Part shown: positions 8,782-17,506 of the stretch, piece after piece
Numbering within the stretch: the stretch's first letter is position 1
How the letters are laid out: each line of letters starts with the position of its first letter
From: Ruminiclostridium sp.
GTDB taxonomy: Bacteria > Bacillota > Clostridia > Oscillospirales > Ruminococcaceae
DNA length: 48,481 nt
Direction: 5' to 3'
Assembly: GCA_017935365.1 (NCBI GenBank)
Contig: JAGBHT010000013.1
Location: 1 to 48,481 of the forward strand
Program-made: the position numbers and the translations under genes
The notes under the pieces: model-generated
Seen by the model: the letters and a program-made list of their open reading frames with translations, nothing else
What the model was told of the DNA's origin: nothing
Database searches by the model: none

Positions 8782-9662
8782 CCGGCATCACCGCCCTCTA
8801 CAGGTGTTCCATAAAGGTGATTATAGATACCGTTTGTTGCCTTGTCATCGAAAGTAAAAGACATATTTGTAAGTGTGCTGTCCGGCTTTACAAAATACTT
8901 TGCAAGCGTACCGTATTCGCTTTCAAACTTATCTTCGGGTATCATGAAATTGATCTTAACGTTGGTAAACTGTGCAACGTCGGCACTTCTGTCCTTCTGC
9001 ACAAGTCGTACATTAGTATCAGATACCATGCTGTAAGTCATCAGCTGACCGGGGTTTACCGTTATTCTTGTGCATGACTCCGGTAAAGCTATCTTCAACG
9101 ATTTTACCTCTGAGCCTTTCAAGGCGTGGCTGTTTGTGGTATCTATCGTGAAATTAAGCGTAATGCTGTATGAACCGTTAGCGGCAACAGGATTTGTAGT
9201 TTCCTGTGTAACAATGATCTTATCTATACCCTTTGTGCCATAGATATGGATATCATCTGTTATCATACCGCCGTTGTTCTTGTCCTTATCGTCACCGCTG
9301 TCATCATTTTTGATGGTTGCGTCGATCGTATTGATTTCCATTCTGCCGTCTGATCCGGCAGTTGTACCGTCGTTCTTTACCTTTACTCCGTTAATGCTGA
9401 CGTTGCTTGATGCACCGCCCGAATTTACGAATTTCATGACAAGATCTACGGTGTCCTTTTCAACAAGCGCATTTTCCTGCACAAGATTTATAAGCTGGGC
9501 ATCCATATCCTTGTCTATGCTGTCGTTCTTTTTATAACGCATAATAGCAATTGCAAGTATCTGCATTACTATTGACGACATCAGAGCGAATATAAGCATT
9601 GCAACCATGACTTCCGTCAGTGTAAAGCCTTTTTTTCGTTTCAGTCGTTTCAACAGCTTCAT
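8778..9662 (-). CDS. Type IV prepilin-like (minor pilin) protein
   Basis: 294 residues, with the canonical class III signal KKGFTLTEVMVAM and a hydrophobic helix to about residue 38. The globular domain is rich in Asp, Asn, Ser and Thr, with a run of D/N/K near residue 130 (NDDSGDDKDKNNGG). An upstream in-frame ATG at 9680 overlaps the stop of the previous gene, but the Shine-Dalgarno AAAGGAG lies after it and 8 nt before the ATG at 9662, so 9662 is the likely start. The gene is coupled to both neighbours. It is probably a minor pilin of the tip or priming complex; no gene in this locus has the short length typical of a major pilin. Confidence 0.85.
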   Translation of the reverse strand: MKLLKRLKRKKGFTLTEVMVAMLIFALMSSIVMQILAIAIMRYKKNDSIDKDMDAQLINLVQENALVEKDTVDLVMKFVNSGGASSNVSINGVKVKNDGTTAGSDGRMEINTIDATIKNDDSGDDKDKNNGGMITDDIHIYGTKGIDKIIVTQETTNPVAANGSYSITLNFTIDTTNSHALKGSEVKSLKIALPESCTRITVNPGQLMTYSMVSDTNVRLVQKDRSADVAQFTNVKINFMIPEDKFESEYGTLAKYFVKPDSTLTNMSFTFDDKATNGIYNHLYGTPVEGGDAG

Positions 9663-9679
9663 GCTATCCGCTCCTTTCA

Positions 9680-12109
9680 TCAGTTATAACCGTACTTTCT
9701 CCATGACCTTGAGCTTGACGAGCCGATCGTGCCTATCTTACCGCCGGAATTCGATATCAGCTTTTCCATATAGTCAAAGCGTGCTTCTTCCAGTGCATCA
9801 CCGGTAAGCGAGCCTGTGAATCTTCCGTAGTAGTCATAGGGGATCGTAGACATGAACGTTCTTGTTGTACTGGGCATCTCATAGTCGGAAACTATAAGAC
9901 CGCCAAGCATCGCAAACGATTTTTCGTTTGATTTACCTGCGCCGAACGTCATATAAGGCGCATATACAAATCCGCAGAACGTGTTGTACGGCATATCAAA
10001 GTTTACATCACTGTTCTTGTTTATCGCAACTAAGAACAGATTGTTATGAAGTCCTCCGCTACTGTTATACTTATCAACAACATCTTTCTTAAATACCGTG
10101 CGAAGTTTAACATTGGTATCCGTTGATCTCATTATTGAGGTCATCTTTGCTGTTATCGTTTCTGCGTTAGTGAATTTATCATTGGTATTGACCGTGCCGT
10201 CAGCATTTATTGCATCTGGAAGCACTTCCTTAAGCAGATTATAATGTCCCATGAAAAGACGCTGCTGAGCAAAATATGTAACGCCGTCACCTACAACGAA
10301 TATTACACTGCCTTTGCCCTTTGTAAGAACGCAGAATCTGCCTGCAAACTGACCTTCCGGCTGATTGTTCCAGCGGAAACAGTTGAATTTGCTCTTATCT
10401 GAATCCTTATTGGAGAATTTATAGCTGTTCTCACCCGTTTTTTCCATCAGACAGTTTGCGGGAAGATATACATACATATCAATATCCTTGCCGTCGGGCA
10501 TTGTAGTATCAAATACGATATTGTAGCCGTTCCAGTCGCCGTTTGTAATGCGCACATCGCCCATTATAACATACTGACCGAATTTCTGGGCTGTTACAAC
10601 AAGCTGGTTCTTACTACTTCCCGTTCCCGCAAATCTTGCGTCCTGTATATCAGGCTCGGTTGCATTGTCAAATTTATAGTTTATGGGAGCTACTGTATAC
10701 GAACCGTCATCGTTTATGAACTTTGATGTCATATCCCAGTTTGTATATTCAGGGTTACCTATCTTTTCATTGATCTTCGCCTTTACATTGATCGTTGACT
10801 CACACGATCCGTCTGTCGGCCATACGTCTGAGCTTGCAGATGTTCCGCCGGCAAGCGAACGTGCCTTATCCATATTTGCACGTAGTGTGCTGTAGGCACT
10901 GTCATTATCCTCGTCCATAGCTGTGAAGCGGATCGATGCGTCTGCAAATTTGAAGATCTTGTGGTTGCTGTCAACTGCGGCTTGCACGGATTTCTCCTGA
11001 TCAGCCGGGTTAGCGGAAGCAGAACATAAATATATATTGCCGCCTACATACAGACCGCCTTTAAACTTGTTTCCCGTATTGACCTGAGGATCAAGGAACA
11101 GGTCGCCGTTTACATATACAGGGCCTTCAAAGGTTTCGTTGTCAAAGAATGCCGCATCTCCGCCGACATATAATCCATAACCGGCGGTTATGCTTGAACT
11201 ACCGCTTATATAGTCGCCCTGTACATATACGTCTGTATTGCAATAGTTATACGCCTGGCCCTGGATCAGATTGCCGCCTACTCTTATCTTACCGCCGTTG
11301 AGATTGATTTTATACTGACCGTTATAATACGTCAGTATAAGGTTATTTCCGACTGTGATATCAAATTTTTCGGTACCATTGCCATCTGCACCGTTGATGG
11401 GAGCGTTATTGAGTGCAAGCGTGCCGGCGCTGATAATTTCGGCATATATATTGATGCCGCCGTCATCGCCTCTTGATCCTATCTGGCTGTACTCGTTATC
11501 GAGATACATAGTAGAAGTTACATTCATACCTGACATGAATACGTCATTCGGAGCGTAACCTGTCGATGTAAAGAATCTGTCAAAGGTATAAGGCTTTGAA
11601 ACGAGTGTAAACTCACCGATAGATGTTACAGTTGAAGTTTCGCCGTTTACGACTACTTCTGTTTCGATCTTTATCTTATGCGTTTCATCGCCGCTGTCGC
11701 CCGACAACTTTGTTACTGTTACCTTATAATCACCAAGACCGCTTGCAAGCTCTGCAAAGGTATCTGTGCCGGAGCCTTGTGTGGTCAGCGAACAGCTTCT
11801 TTCATTTCCGCTGTTCTTGTCAAGCGGAGGCAATGCAACTACCGCATCAACAAATGCACTTTCGGACTTTGTGTTGAGATACTGGGTAACTATATCATTA
11901 AGTGCAACCGCACTCTGATATGACTGTTCATCACCGTACTTGATCTCGACCTGCTTGTGTGCGAAAACAGTGGAATAATAAACCGCAGAAGCAAGCACTA
12001 TCATAACCGACATTATAGCAATAATGAAGAATAAAACGCTTCCCTTGCCGCTTTTAAGCCGCAATAACGCCTTTTTCATCATTAACGCTTTTCTGTTATG
12101 TTTGTTCAT
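9680..12109 (-). CDS. Large pilus-associated protein with single N-terminal membrane helix (PilX-like position)
   Basis: 809 residues. A basic N-terminus and one hydrophobic segment (SVLFFIIAIMSVMIVLASAV) are followed by a long extracytoplasmic region. There is no G/A-F-T-L-x-E prepilin signal. Residues about 240-370 contain repeated short V-x-G-x-L/I-x-x-x motifs (VYVQGDYISG, LYVGGDAAFF, VYVNGDLFLD, LYVGGNIYL), suggesting a right-handed beta-solenoid of the bactofilin/polymer type. The position between pilO and two prepilins matches PilX-like or PilY-like proteins, but the family is not certain. The start at 12109 is preferred over ATG 12127 because AAAGGAC is spaced for it, the same arrangement as in the next gene. 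Confidence 0.7.
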   Translation of the reverse strand: MNKHNRKALMMKKALLRLKSGKGSVLFFIIAIMSVMIVLASAVYYSTVFAHKQVEIKYGDEQSYQSAVALNDIVTQYLNTKSESAFVDAVVALPPLDKNSGNERSCSLTTQGSGTDTFAELASGLGDYKVTVTKLSGDSGDETHKIKIETEVVVNGETSTVTSIGEFTLVSKPYTFDRFFTSTGYAPNDVFMSGMNVTSTMYLDNEYSQIGSRGDDGGINIYAEIISAGTLALNNAPINGADGNGTEKFDITVGNNLILTYYNGQYKINLNGGKIRVGGNLIQGQAYNYCNTDVYVQGDYISGSSSITAGYGLYVGGDAAFFDNETFEGPVYVNGDLFLDPQVNTGNKFKGGLYVGGNIYLCSASANPADQEKSVQAAVDSNHKIFKFADASIRFTAMDEDNDSAYSTLRANMDKARSLAGGTSASSDVWPTDGSCESTINVKAKINEKIGNPEYTNWDMTSKFINDDGSYTVAPINYKFDNATEPDIQDARFAGTGSSKNQLVVTAQKFGQYVIMGDVRITNGDWNGYNIVFDTTMPDGKDIDMYVYLPANCLMEKTGENSYKFSNKDSDKSKFNCFRWNNQPEGQFAGRFCVLTKGKGSVIFVVGDGVTYFAQQRLFMGHYNLLKEVLPDAINADGTVNTNDKFTNAETITAKMTSIMRSTDTNVKLRTVFKKDVVDKYNSSGGLHNNLFLVAINKNSDVNFDMPYNTFCGFVYAPYMTFGAGKSNEKSFAMLGGLIVSDYEMPSTTRTFMSTIPYDYYGRFTGSLTGDALEEARFDYMEKLISNSGGKIGTIGSSSSRSWRKYGYN

Positions 12110-12149
12110 AGCGTTTTGTCCTTTCATTCCTTACTGATTAATAACGGAT

Positions 12150-12980
12150 TTATTCTGCCACGCTGTCCGAAGCGTTGAGGTTAGGATTTGCAACGGGCTT
12201 TATGCAAAGCAGATTTACAGAAAACTCCATAGCGTAGCCGTTTGTTGCGGCAGTACTTTCGTCACCGCTGTTTTTGCTTTCCTCCATCTGGTAGGTCAAT
12301 GACGAAATAGACACTGCCTTACCGAGAACATCACCATTTGCGTCCTTTATGCTGTCATCATACTTGCCTGTATAAAGCAGGTCTGCAAAATCGTGAAGAT
12401 TCTGGAGCTTATCGGAGTGAGCTGTAAATGAAACGGTTATCGAACCTACCGATACCGGTTCGCTTGCCGCAAGAAGCGCAGACTGTAGCTGTTTAGCATA
12501 CATTATACGTTCTCTTGTGGTGAGCTTTGATAAGTCAATCTGTGCATCTTCGGGTGTTTCAACTACAGTATTTGCAAAGTCCTTAAGAGGATACGAAACT
12601 TCTGTAGGAGCGAACACAGATACCGACAACGCCTGTGTAGAGAACGGTGAAATGCTTAAGCCTTCTATCGTAATGTTCTTGCCCTTGGCAATGAACTTAC
12701 GCATGATCTCGTCAGCTTCATATTCTGTGAGGTCGTCAAAGAATTTGTTTGCAAGATCCTTACCTTCATTGTATGCGTCTGTTATTTCGCCGTCTATTGT
12801 TGCCGCGTGCTGAAGGTGTACGTCCAGTTCCTGCGATTCTGACTGGACAGCCGCAAGCTGTTTGTTATTCGTGCCGATAGTATTGAAGTTGGGAAGTACG
12901 AACACAAATATGCCTACACCGAGTATTGCGGCTACTAAAAATACCGCTATAAGGATTTGTTCCTGTTTACTGATCTTCAT
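12150..12980 (-). CDS. pilO: Type IV pilus alignment-complex protein PilO
   Basis: 276 residues. The N-terminal membrane helix (about residues 9-30) is followed by a coiled-coil stretch (about 35-90) and an alpha/beta domain with the PilO-type pattern, including the FAPTEVSYPLKDFAN segment and a second YTGKYDD half. In the family, PilO dimerises with PilN on the outside of the membrane and links PilM and the motor to the pilin pore. It comes straight after the pilM-pilN fusion (20-bp gap), the standard order. Sequence similarity in this family is low, so the call rests on topology and position. Confidence 0.75.
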   Translation of the reverse strand: MKISKQEQILIAVFLVAAILGVGIFVFVLPNFNTIGTNNKQLAAVQSESQELDVHLQHAATIDGEITDAYNEGKDLANKFFDDLTEYEADEIMRKFIAKGKNITIEGLSISPFSTQALSVSVFAPTEVSYPLKDFANTVVETPEDAQIDLSKLTTRERIMYAKQLQSALLAASEPVSVGSITVSFTAHSDKLQNLHDFADLLYTGKYDDSIKDANGDVLGKAVSISSLTYQMEESKNSGDESTAATNGYAMEFSVNLLCIKPVANPNLNASDSVAE

Positions 12981-13000
12981 ATTCTGTATTTCCTTTCCCG

Positions 13001-14659
13001 TTACTGTGCAGTCGTTTCGGCAGTCGACTCTGTTGTCGATGCCGGTTCGGTTGTCGAAGATGTATCTTCTGTAGTGCCGCCATTTGCGATGTTCTCAATC
13101 ATACTTTCAACATCTTTTTCATCGATCTTGATGTTGTTTCCTGCCTTTAACAGCATAGTAAGGTCGAAAGTTATGGTTTCTTTCTTATCGTCGCCTGTTG
13201 TAACTTCATATCCGGAATAGGTTATATTTTCAAAATATCCCTGATCAATAAGCGCTCTTACATACTGTGAGGGCTGAGCCTGATTTGTACAGCTGAACGA
13301 TGCGGTAACCGAATAATCGGAAATCTGTACATTATCAATAAGCTTCATGCCGGAAAGATTTTTACGGACATCGTCGCTTGTGATATTTTCAACGCCGTTC
13401 TGATTTGCCGTGAACGGCTCTCTCAGCATCTTGTAGACATCGGTCGTTCCGGCAGGCATATAATTGTACATCAATTCTGCGTTCGCTATCGAATCCTTGT
13501 AGCTCTTGAAATTTTCAAGAACGCCTTCTTTCTGCAACAGCACTGCAAGTTCCGGCTGTTTTGCGTCTATTGCCGCCTGTGTCTTCTTGATCTCCGACTT
13601 TATGCCGTCGTTTATCATGCCGATCACTACGTTTGTTCCGATTACGGCAAGTACGCTTATTGCGGCAGCTGCGGCAAGACCGATAAAGAATGTATTAAGT
13701 CCCTTGCTTTCCTTAGCCGCCGTGGTATCGAGAAGGTTGATATGTTCAAGTTCCTTGTTTACCTTGTAAAGTGCACCGATCGCATTTGCGTATACGGTAA
13801 ACTCAAAGTCTGCTCTTGACGCAATAGTTGTTGGAGCGCTTAATATATGGCACGGAACGTTGAAACCGGAAACAGTGTTTGTAAGCGCTATAAAGTCACC
13901 TATCTCGCCGTAGAACATCATTTCCTTGATAGGCTTCATATCCTTCCTTGACTGGAAGAACTGGAACATTCTGAACAGGTTATCATATATAGCCTGATTT
14001 ACATAATCCTCAGCATTATTATAATCAGCGGGGTCTATCTTGAAATATCTTGAGAACGAAAGAACGTTATCCTCGTAAAGGTTGATATTTAGGAATTCCT
14101 TATCTATCTGAACCAGTAAGAGCGGCATATAACCGGACATCTTAGGTGTGTTCTGGATAAGACGCGAAATTGCATTGTTTGAAATATTAACAGCCTTCAG
14201 AGAAAGACCCATGTGGGTGAACAGCTTTACATATCCGCTTACAAGACGCTGGGGGCAGGCTGTAGCAAGAACCTTGATAAGAGGATTCTTGTTCTCGTCA
14301 ACGGTTTCGCCTACGATGGTATACGAAATATTGTAATCATTGGAAATACCCATATTGCTTCCGATCATTGCCTCTATAGCGGCAGTGTTGGAAAGCTTCT
14401 TGGGCTTGGGGAGCATAAGTTCCTTATAGAGTATGGAACTTGAGCTGATGGATACGATAGTATCCTTTTCCTTGATCGATCTTGTATTGATCATATCAAT
14501 TATTTCAGCCGCAACCAGCGGAACATCTGCTATGTAGCCGTTTGAAACAAGACCCTTTTCGATCTCTCTGAAATCGACCTCGTCGATCTTGATCTTGGTA
14601 CCCTGTGCCGATCCACGGACGAGTTTGATTTGTCTGTCGGTAATATCAATAGATAACAT
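13001..14659 (-). CDS. PilM-PilN fusion protein
   Basis: 552 residues. Residues 1-300 are an actin/FtsA-fold PilM domain (start MLSIDITDRQIKLVRG, then DTIVSISSSSILYKEL and a late YANAIGALYKV). Residues 307-310 read INLL, the start of the short PilN peptide that in other bacteria binds the groove of PilM. A membrane helix follows (about 323-349), then a coiled coil and the PilN periplasmic-type domain with a Ser/Thr/Glu-rich tail. PilM and PilN are normally separate proteins; here both, plus their contact motif, are one chain. No stop or frameshift is visible at the junction (13730-13741). This is the second gene of the pilC operon. Confidence 0.85.
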   Translation of the reverse strand: MLSIDITDRQIKLVRGSAQGTKIKIDEVDFREIEKGLVSNGYIADVPLVAAEIIDMINTRSIKEKDTIVSISSSSILYKELMLPKPKKLSNTAAIEAMIGSNMGISNDYNISYTIVGETVDENKNPLIKVLATACPQRLVSGYVKLFTHMGLSLKAVNISNNAISRLIQNTPKMSGYMPLLLVQIDKEFLNINLYEDNVLSFSRYFKIDPADYNNAEDYVNQAIYDNLFRMFQFFQSRKDMKPIKEMMFYGEIGDFIALTNTVSGFNVPCHILSAPTTIASRADFEFTVYANAIGALYKVNKELEHINLLDTTAAKESKGLNTFFIGLAAAAAISVLAVIGTNVVIGMINDGIKSEIKKTQAAIDAKQPELAVLLQKEGVLENFKSYKDSIANAELMYNYMPAGTTDVYKMLREPFTANQNGVENITSDDVRKNLSGMKLIDNVQISDYSVTASFSCTNQAQPSQYVRALIDQGYFENITYSGYEVTTGDDKKETITFDLTMLLKAGNNIKIDEKDVESMIENIANGGTTEDTSSTTEPASTTESTAETTAQ

Positions 14660-14706
14660 ATATCAAATTTCCTTTCTAATTTGGTTTAAGTTCGTTATTG
14701 AGCCTC

Positions 14707-15903
14707 TTAACTGCCCATGCCTTCCATACCGGAGTAGAGTATCGGGAATACACCTGCAAGCAGGCAACCTACCATGACGCCCATGAGGATGATCATTACG
14801 GGTTCCATAAGACCTACAAGTCGTGAAATTGCCGAATCCGCTTCATCATCATAATAATCGGATGACTTAGCAAGGATGGTATCAAGAGTACCTGATTCCT
14901 CACCGACATAAACGATAGAAACGAACATACCGTCAAAGACATTTATTCTGCCCATTGCAACGGAAAGCGCCTCGCCTCGTTTTACATTTTCAACAACATC
15001 TTCAAACTGTTTTATAATATATGTATTGCCAAGCGTACCGACCGACTTTTCAATACAGTCTACCATCTGAAGACCTGAAGAGAAAAGGTTTGACATTGTA
15101 CGGGCAAAACGTGCGGTATAAATAGTGCGGAGAAGTTTTCCGACTGTCGGGATCTTCAGCAACATTTCATCCCATTTCAGTTTTGTTGAGGGAGTTTTGA
15201 TAATCAGACGCAATGCGATTACTATTGCGATAGCAATAATAACCAGAATGTACCACTGATTTATCATAAAATCACTGATGCCGAAAATTGCCTGTGACAA
15301 CGGCGGCATCTCAGAATCGCCCGCAAGATCACGGAACATAGGCATGATAAACGTGAACATTGCAATCATTATTACCAGCAGCAGAACAAGCAGTACGATA
15401 GGATATATCATAGCGCCTTTTATCTTGTTCTGGGTCTTGCTGTCCTTTGCATAATGCTCCGATACACGGTTCATGATAACATCAAGGTTACCGGAAACCT
15501 CGCCTGCGCTTACCATACTTACAAACAGCGACGGGAATACGCCGGGTTTTGTTGCGATAGCCTCTGAAAAGCTACGACCTTTCTGCACCTCTTCGTATAT
15601 ATCAAGGAGTACCTGTTTCTGCTTTTTGTTTTCCGACTGAGCCTGCAATATCTGAAGCGATTTTACAAGGCTCACGCCGGATGTAAGCATTGCCGAAAGC
15701 TGACGGCAGAAGAAAGAAAGATCCTTTGTATTGAACTTATATTTGACATCTGCGGCTTTGTTCTTTGAGGCATCTTTATAAGATGTACAGAACAAGCCCT
15801 TTTGTCGTAACTTATCAATAAGTTCTACGGAATCCTCCGCCATTTCGGTACCTTTGACCTTCTTACCGTTAACGTCGGTAGCAACGTAAGTAAAAGTTGT
15901 CAC
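14707..15903 (-). CDS. pilC: Type IV pilus inner-membrane platform protein PilC
   Basis: 398 residues, the usual PilC/GspF length. Two T2SSF domains are visible: the first around FCRQLSAMLTSGVSLVKSL (near residue 65), the second around FARTMSNLFSSGLQMVDCI (near residue 270). Each is followed by membrane helices, and the family ending MEPVMIILMGVMVG is present. PilC is the membrane platform that PilB and PilT turn. The start is GTG at 15903 with GGGGGAT upstream. It is the first gene of the operon, unlike many species in which pilB and pilT come directly before it. Confidence 0.93.
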   Translation of the reverse strand: MTTFTYVATDVNGKKVKGTEMAEDSVELIDKLRQKGLFCTSYKDASKNKAADVKYKFNTKDLSFFCRQLSAMLTSGVSLVKSLQILQAQSENKKQKQVLLDIYEEVQKGRSFSEAIATKPGVFPSLFVSMVSAGEVSGNLDVIMNRVSEHYAKDSKTQNKIKGAMIYPIVLLVLLLVIMIAMFTFIMPMFRDLAGDSEMPPLSQAIFGISDFMINQWYILVIIAIAIVIALRLIIKTPSTKLKWDEMLLKIPTVGKLLRTIYTARFARTMSNLFSSGLQMVDCIEKSVGTLGNTYIIKQFEDVVENVKRGEALSVAMGRINVFDGMFVSIVYVGEESGTLDTILAKSSDYYDDEADSAISRLVGLMEPVMIILMGVMVGCLLAGVFPILYSGMEGMGS

Positions 15904-15973
15904 TGGTTATCCCCCATTCGTCTAAACAGAATTAAACAACCCCCATATCAAATGGAAATTATTATATAATAAA

Positions 15974-16002
15974 ATTATACCATAAGTTTTAGCGAATAGC
16001 AA
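15974..16002 (-). promoter_or_regulatory. Promoter of the pilC-pilMN-pilO-prepilin operon
   Basis: Minus strand: TTGCTA (15997-16002), 17-bp spacer, TATAAT (15974-15979). It lies about 70 bp upstream of the pilC GTG, leaving a roughly 60-nt leader. Confidence 0.75.
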
Positions 16003-16051
16003 GAAAACTTTAGTGGCATATCAAACAATTTTAACGCCGAATATTTATGAA

Positions 16052-16087
16052 AAATTGCCGAAAAGCAAGCGCTGTTTTCGGCAATTT
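16052..16087. terminator. Long perfect inverted repeat between deoD and the pil operon promoter
   Basis: AAATTGCCGAAAA (16052-16064) pairs perfectly with TTTTCGGCAATTT (16075-16087). It sits 110 bp past the deoD stop. The downstream U-tract on the minus strand is poor, so it is either a deoD terminator with built-in A/T arms or an insulating structure. Confidence 0.55.
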
Positions 16088-16196
16088 AAAGCATATTTTC
16101 TTGTTTTTTAACGTCTGCCATATACAGACAGCCATTCGGGGCATATCCTGCCGATATGGCTTTATACTATTTAAATATAATTACAGGAAACAACGG

Positions 16197-16904
16197 TTAC
16201 ACATCAAGCGCAATGGTTATCATATCGGTAAGCGTTTTTTCACGTTCTTCGGGAGTAATATCCTCCGTGCCTGTCAGCGGATTATTGGTGACGGTACAGA
16301 TACAAAGCGCCTTTTTTCCTGCGGCGGCGGCATTCATATACAGAGCGGCGGCTTCCATTTCAACAGCGAGAACGCCCATCTTAGACCACGCAGAAAGGCT
16401 GTTTGAAGCGTCGTAATAAACTTCGCCCGTAAGAACATTTCCGACATGAGCGGTTATATTCTTCTCGGTTGCAAGCTCATAAGCCCTTTTTACCAGTCCG
16501 AAATCCGCAATCGGCGCAAATGTCCCGGGAAGTCCGTACTGACGGTCAACGTTCGTATCGTGGCAGGCGCCCTGCGCAATAATAACATCTCTGGGCTGAA
16601 CCTGCGGCACAAGTGCACCCGCTGTGCCGATCCTGATGATTGTTTCGGCGTTGTAGAAATTGTACAGCTCATAGCTGTATATACCGATCGACGAAACTCC
16701 CATTCCGCTACCCATAACGCTGACTTTTCCGCCTTTGTACAGACCGGTATAACCGAGCATGTTTCTTGTATCGTTTATGCAGACTGCATCCGTCAGGTAA
16801 TTTTCGGCAATGAATTTTGCTCTGAGCGGATCTCCCGGCATCAGGATTTTCTCTGCAATTTCTCCTGCCTGTGCTTTTATGTGCGGTGTCGGTACATTTG
16901 ACAT
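16197..16904 (-). CDS. deoD: Purine nucleoside phosphorylase, DeoD type
   Basis: 235 residues, the usual hexameric PNP length. It phosphorolyses purine (deoxy)nucleosides to base and (deoxy)ribose-1-phosphate in the cytoplasm for salvage. The visible family signs are the start TPHIKAQAGEIAEKILMPGD with the phosphate-binding GD, MGVSSIGIYSYEL, RIGTAGAL, and the nucleoside-binding VEMEAAALY. The catalytic Asp204-Arg217 pair of E. coli appears to correspond to the TNNPLTGTEDITPEERE region, which has T/N rather than the SDH of E. coli; that difference deserves alignment. It is monocistronic, with a long leader of about 200 nt. Confidence 0.9.
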   Translation of the reverse strand: MSNVPTPHIKAQAGEIAEKILMPGDPLRAKFIAENYLTDAVCINDTRNMLGYTGLYKGGKVSVMGSGMGVSSIGIYSYELYNFYNAETIIRIGTAGALVPQVQPRDVIIAQGACHDTNVDRQYGLPGTFAPIADFGLVKRAYELATEKNITAHVGNVLTGEVYYDASNSLSAWSKMGVLAVEMEAAALYMNAAAAGKKALCICTVTNNPLTGTEDITPEEREKTLTDMITIALDV

Positions 16905-17050
16905 ATTATTTTTTCCCTTTCTACATCCTGATTTTCAGCTTCCGTAATGAATCTGTTACAAAATCTCATACAATTTCAAGAAATTTATTACATTTTATAA
17001 CAAATTGCGTTGACTTTAGCCGATTAGATTTTGATTTTATTTCCAATAAA

Positions 17051-17066
17051 GTTACAACCGTGTAAC
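17051..17066. promoter_or_regulatory. Candidate operator: GTTACA-N4-TGTAAC
   Basis: A perfect 6-bp-arm palindrome (GTTACAACCGTGTAAC) lies about 40 bp downstream of the deoD -10 box, in the transcribed leader. A looser GTTACA/TTACAC pair occurs near 17140-17160, upstream of the promoter. It could be a repressor site; no regulator is identified. The rest of 16905-17314 shows only the two promoters listed. Confidence 0.35.
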
Positions 17067-17109
17067 CGATTTGGCAGAAACGGTCAAATTCAGTTTGGTT
17101 TTAACACAT

Positions 17110-17138
17110 ATTATACACCATAGCCATAAAAATGTCCA
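17110..17138 (-). promoter_or_regulatory. Promoter of deoD
   Basis: Minus strand: TGGACA (17133-17138), 17-bp spacer, TATAAT (17110-17115). It predicts a 5' leader of about 200 nt before the deoD ATG at 16904. Confidence 0.7.
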
Positions 17139-17218
17139 GTTACATTTAAACGATTACACACTTTTTTGTCAATCTGAACGAAAATCAAGACGATTAAACA
17201 AATTAAGGTAAAAGGCAC

Positions 17219-17247
17219 TTGACCGTAACGTAAAATTTATGTATAAT
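17219..17247 (+). promoter_or_regulatory. Strong promoter of the 40-residue lipoprotein gene
   Basis: TTGACC (17219-17224), 17-bp spacer, TATAAT (17242-17247). It is close to consensus and gives a leader of about 60 nt. Confidence 0.8.
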
Positions 17248-17314
17248 TCATTTCAGTCGAACGACAGATTCGGCATTATAGATCGATACAAACTTACTGT
17301 AAGGAGATTAAAAA

Positions 17315-17437
17315 ATGAAGAAGATTTTAGCTTTAGTAGCAGTAGTAGCTATGGTAGCTGCAATGGCAACAGCTTGCGGCAACAACACAACATCTTCAAA
17401 CGTTGGAGATTCTACAAGCGTTTCTGAGTCTAAGTAA
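17315..17437 (+). CDS. Very small predicted lipoprotein (40 residues)
   Basis: ATG at 17315 follows the Shine-Dalgarno AAGGAG (17301-17306) at 8-9 nt spacing. The product has a basic start (MKK), a hydrophobic stretch of about 16 residues rich in Ala and Val, and a lipobox ATAC at residues 18-21. It is followed by only 19 polar residues (Gly, Asn, Ser, Thr, ending in Lys). After signal peptidase II cleavage the mature lipopeptide would be 20 residues. The gene has its own near-consensus promoter and a clean terminator, so it is very probably expressed. The function is unknown; possibilities include a signalling lipopeptide or an envelope-stress component, but nothing in the sequence decides this. 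Confidence 0.8.
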   Translation: MKKILALVAVVAMVAAMATACGNNTTSSNVGDSTSVSESK

Positions 17438-17456
17438 TCAGAAATAACGAAAAAAT

Positions 17457-17499
17457 ATCGGGAGCATCGGCACATAGCCGTTGCTCCCGATTTTTCTTT
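17457..17499. terminator. Bidirectional terminator
   Basis: ATCGGGAGCA (17457-17466) pairs with TGCTCCCGAT (17482-17491). TTTTTCTT follows on the plus strand and ATATTTTTTC on the minus strand, so it can serve both the small lipoprotein and the convergent deacetylase gene. Confidence 0.9.
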
Positions 17500-17506
17500 A
17501 CCGTTT

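Noticed and set aside
16047..16406. 119-residue plus-strand frame opposite deoD
   Set aside because: It runs through the inverted repeat at 16052-16087 and antisense to deoD, with no ribosome-binding site.
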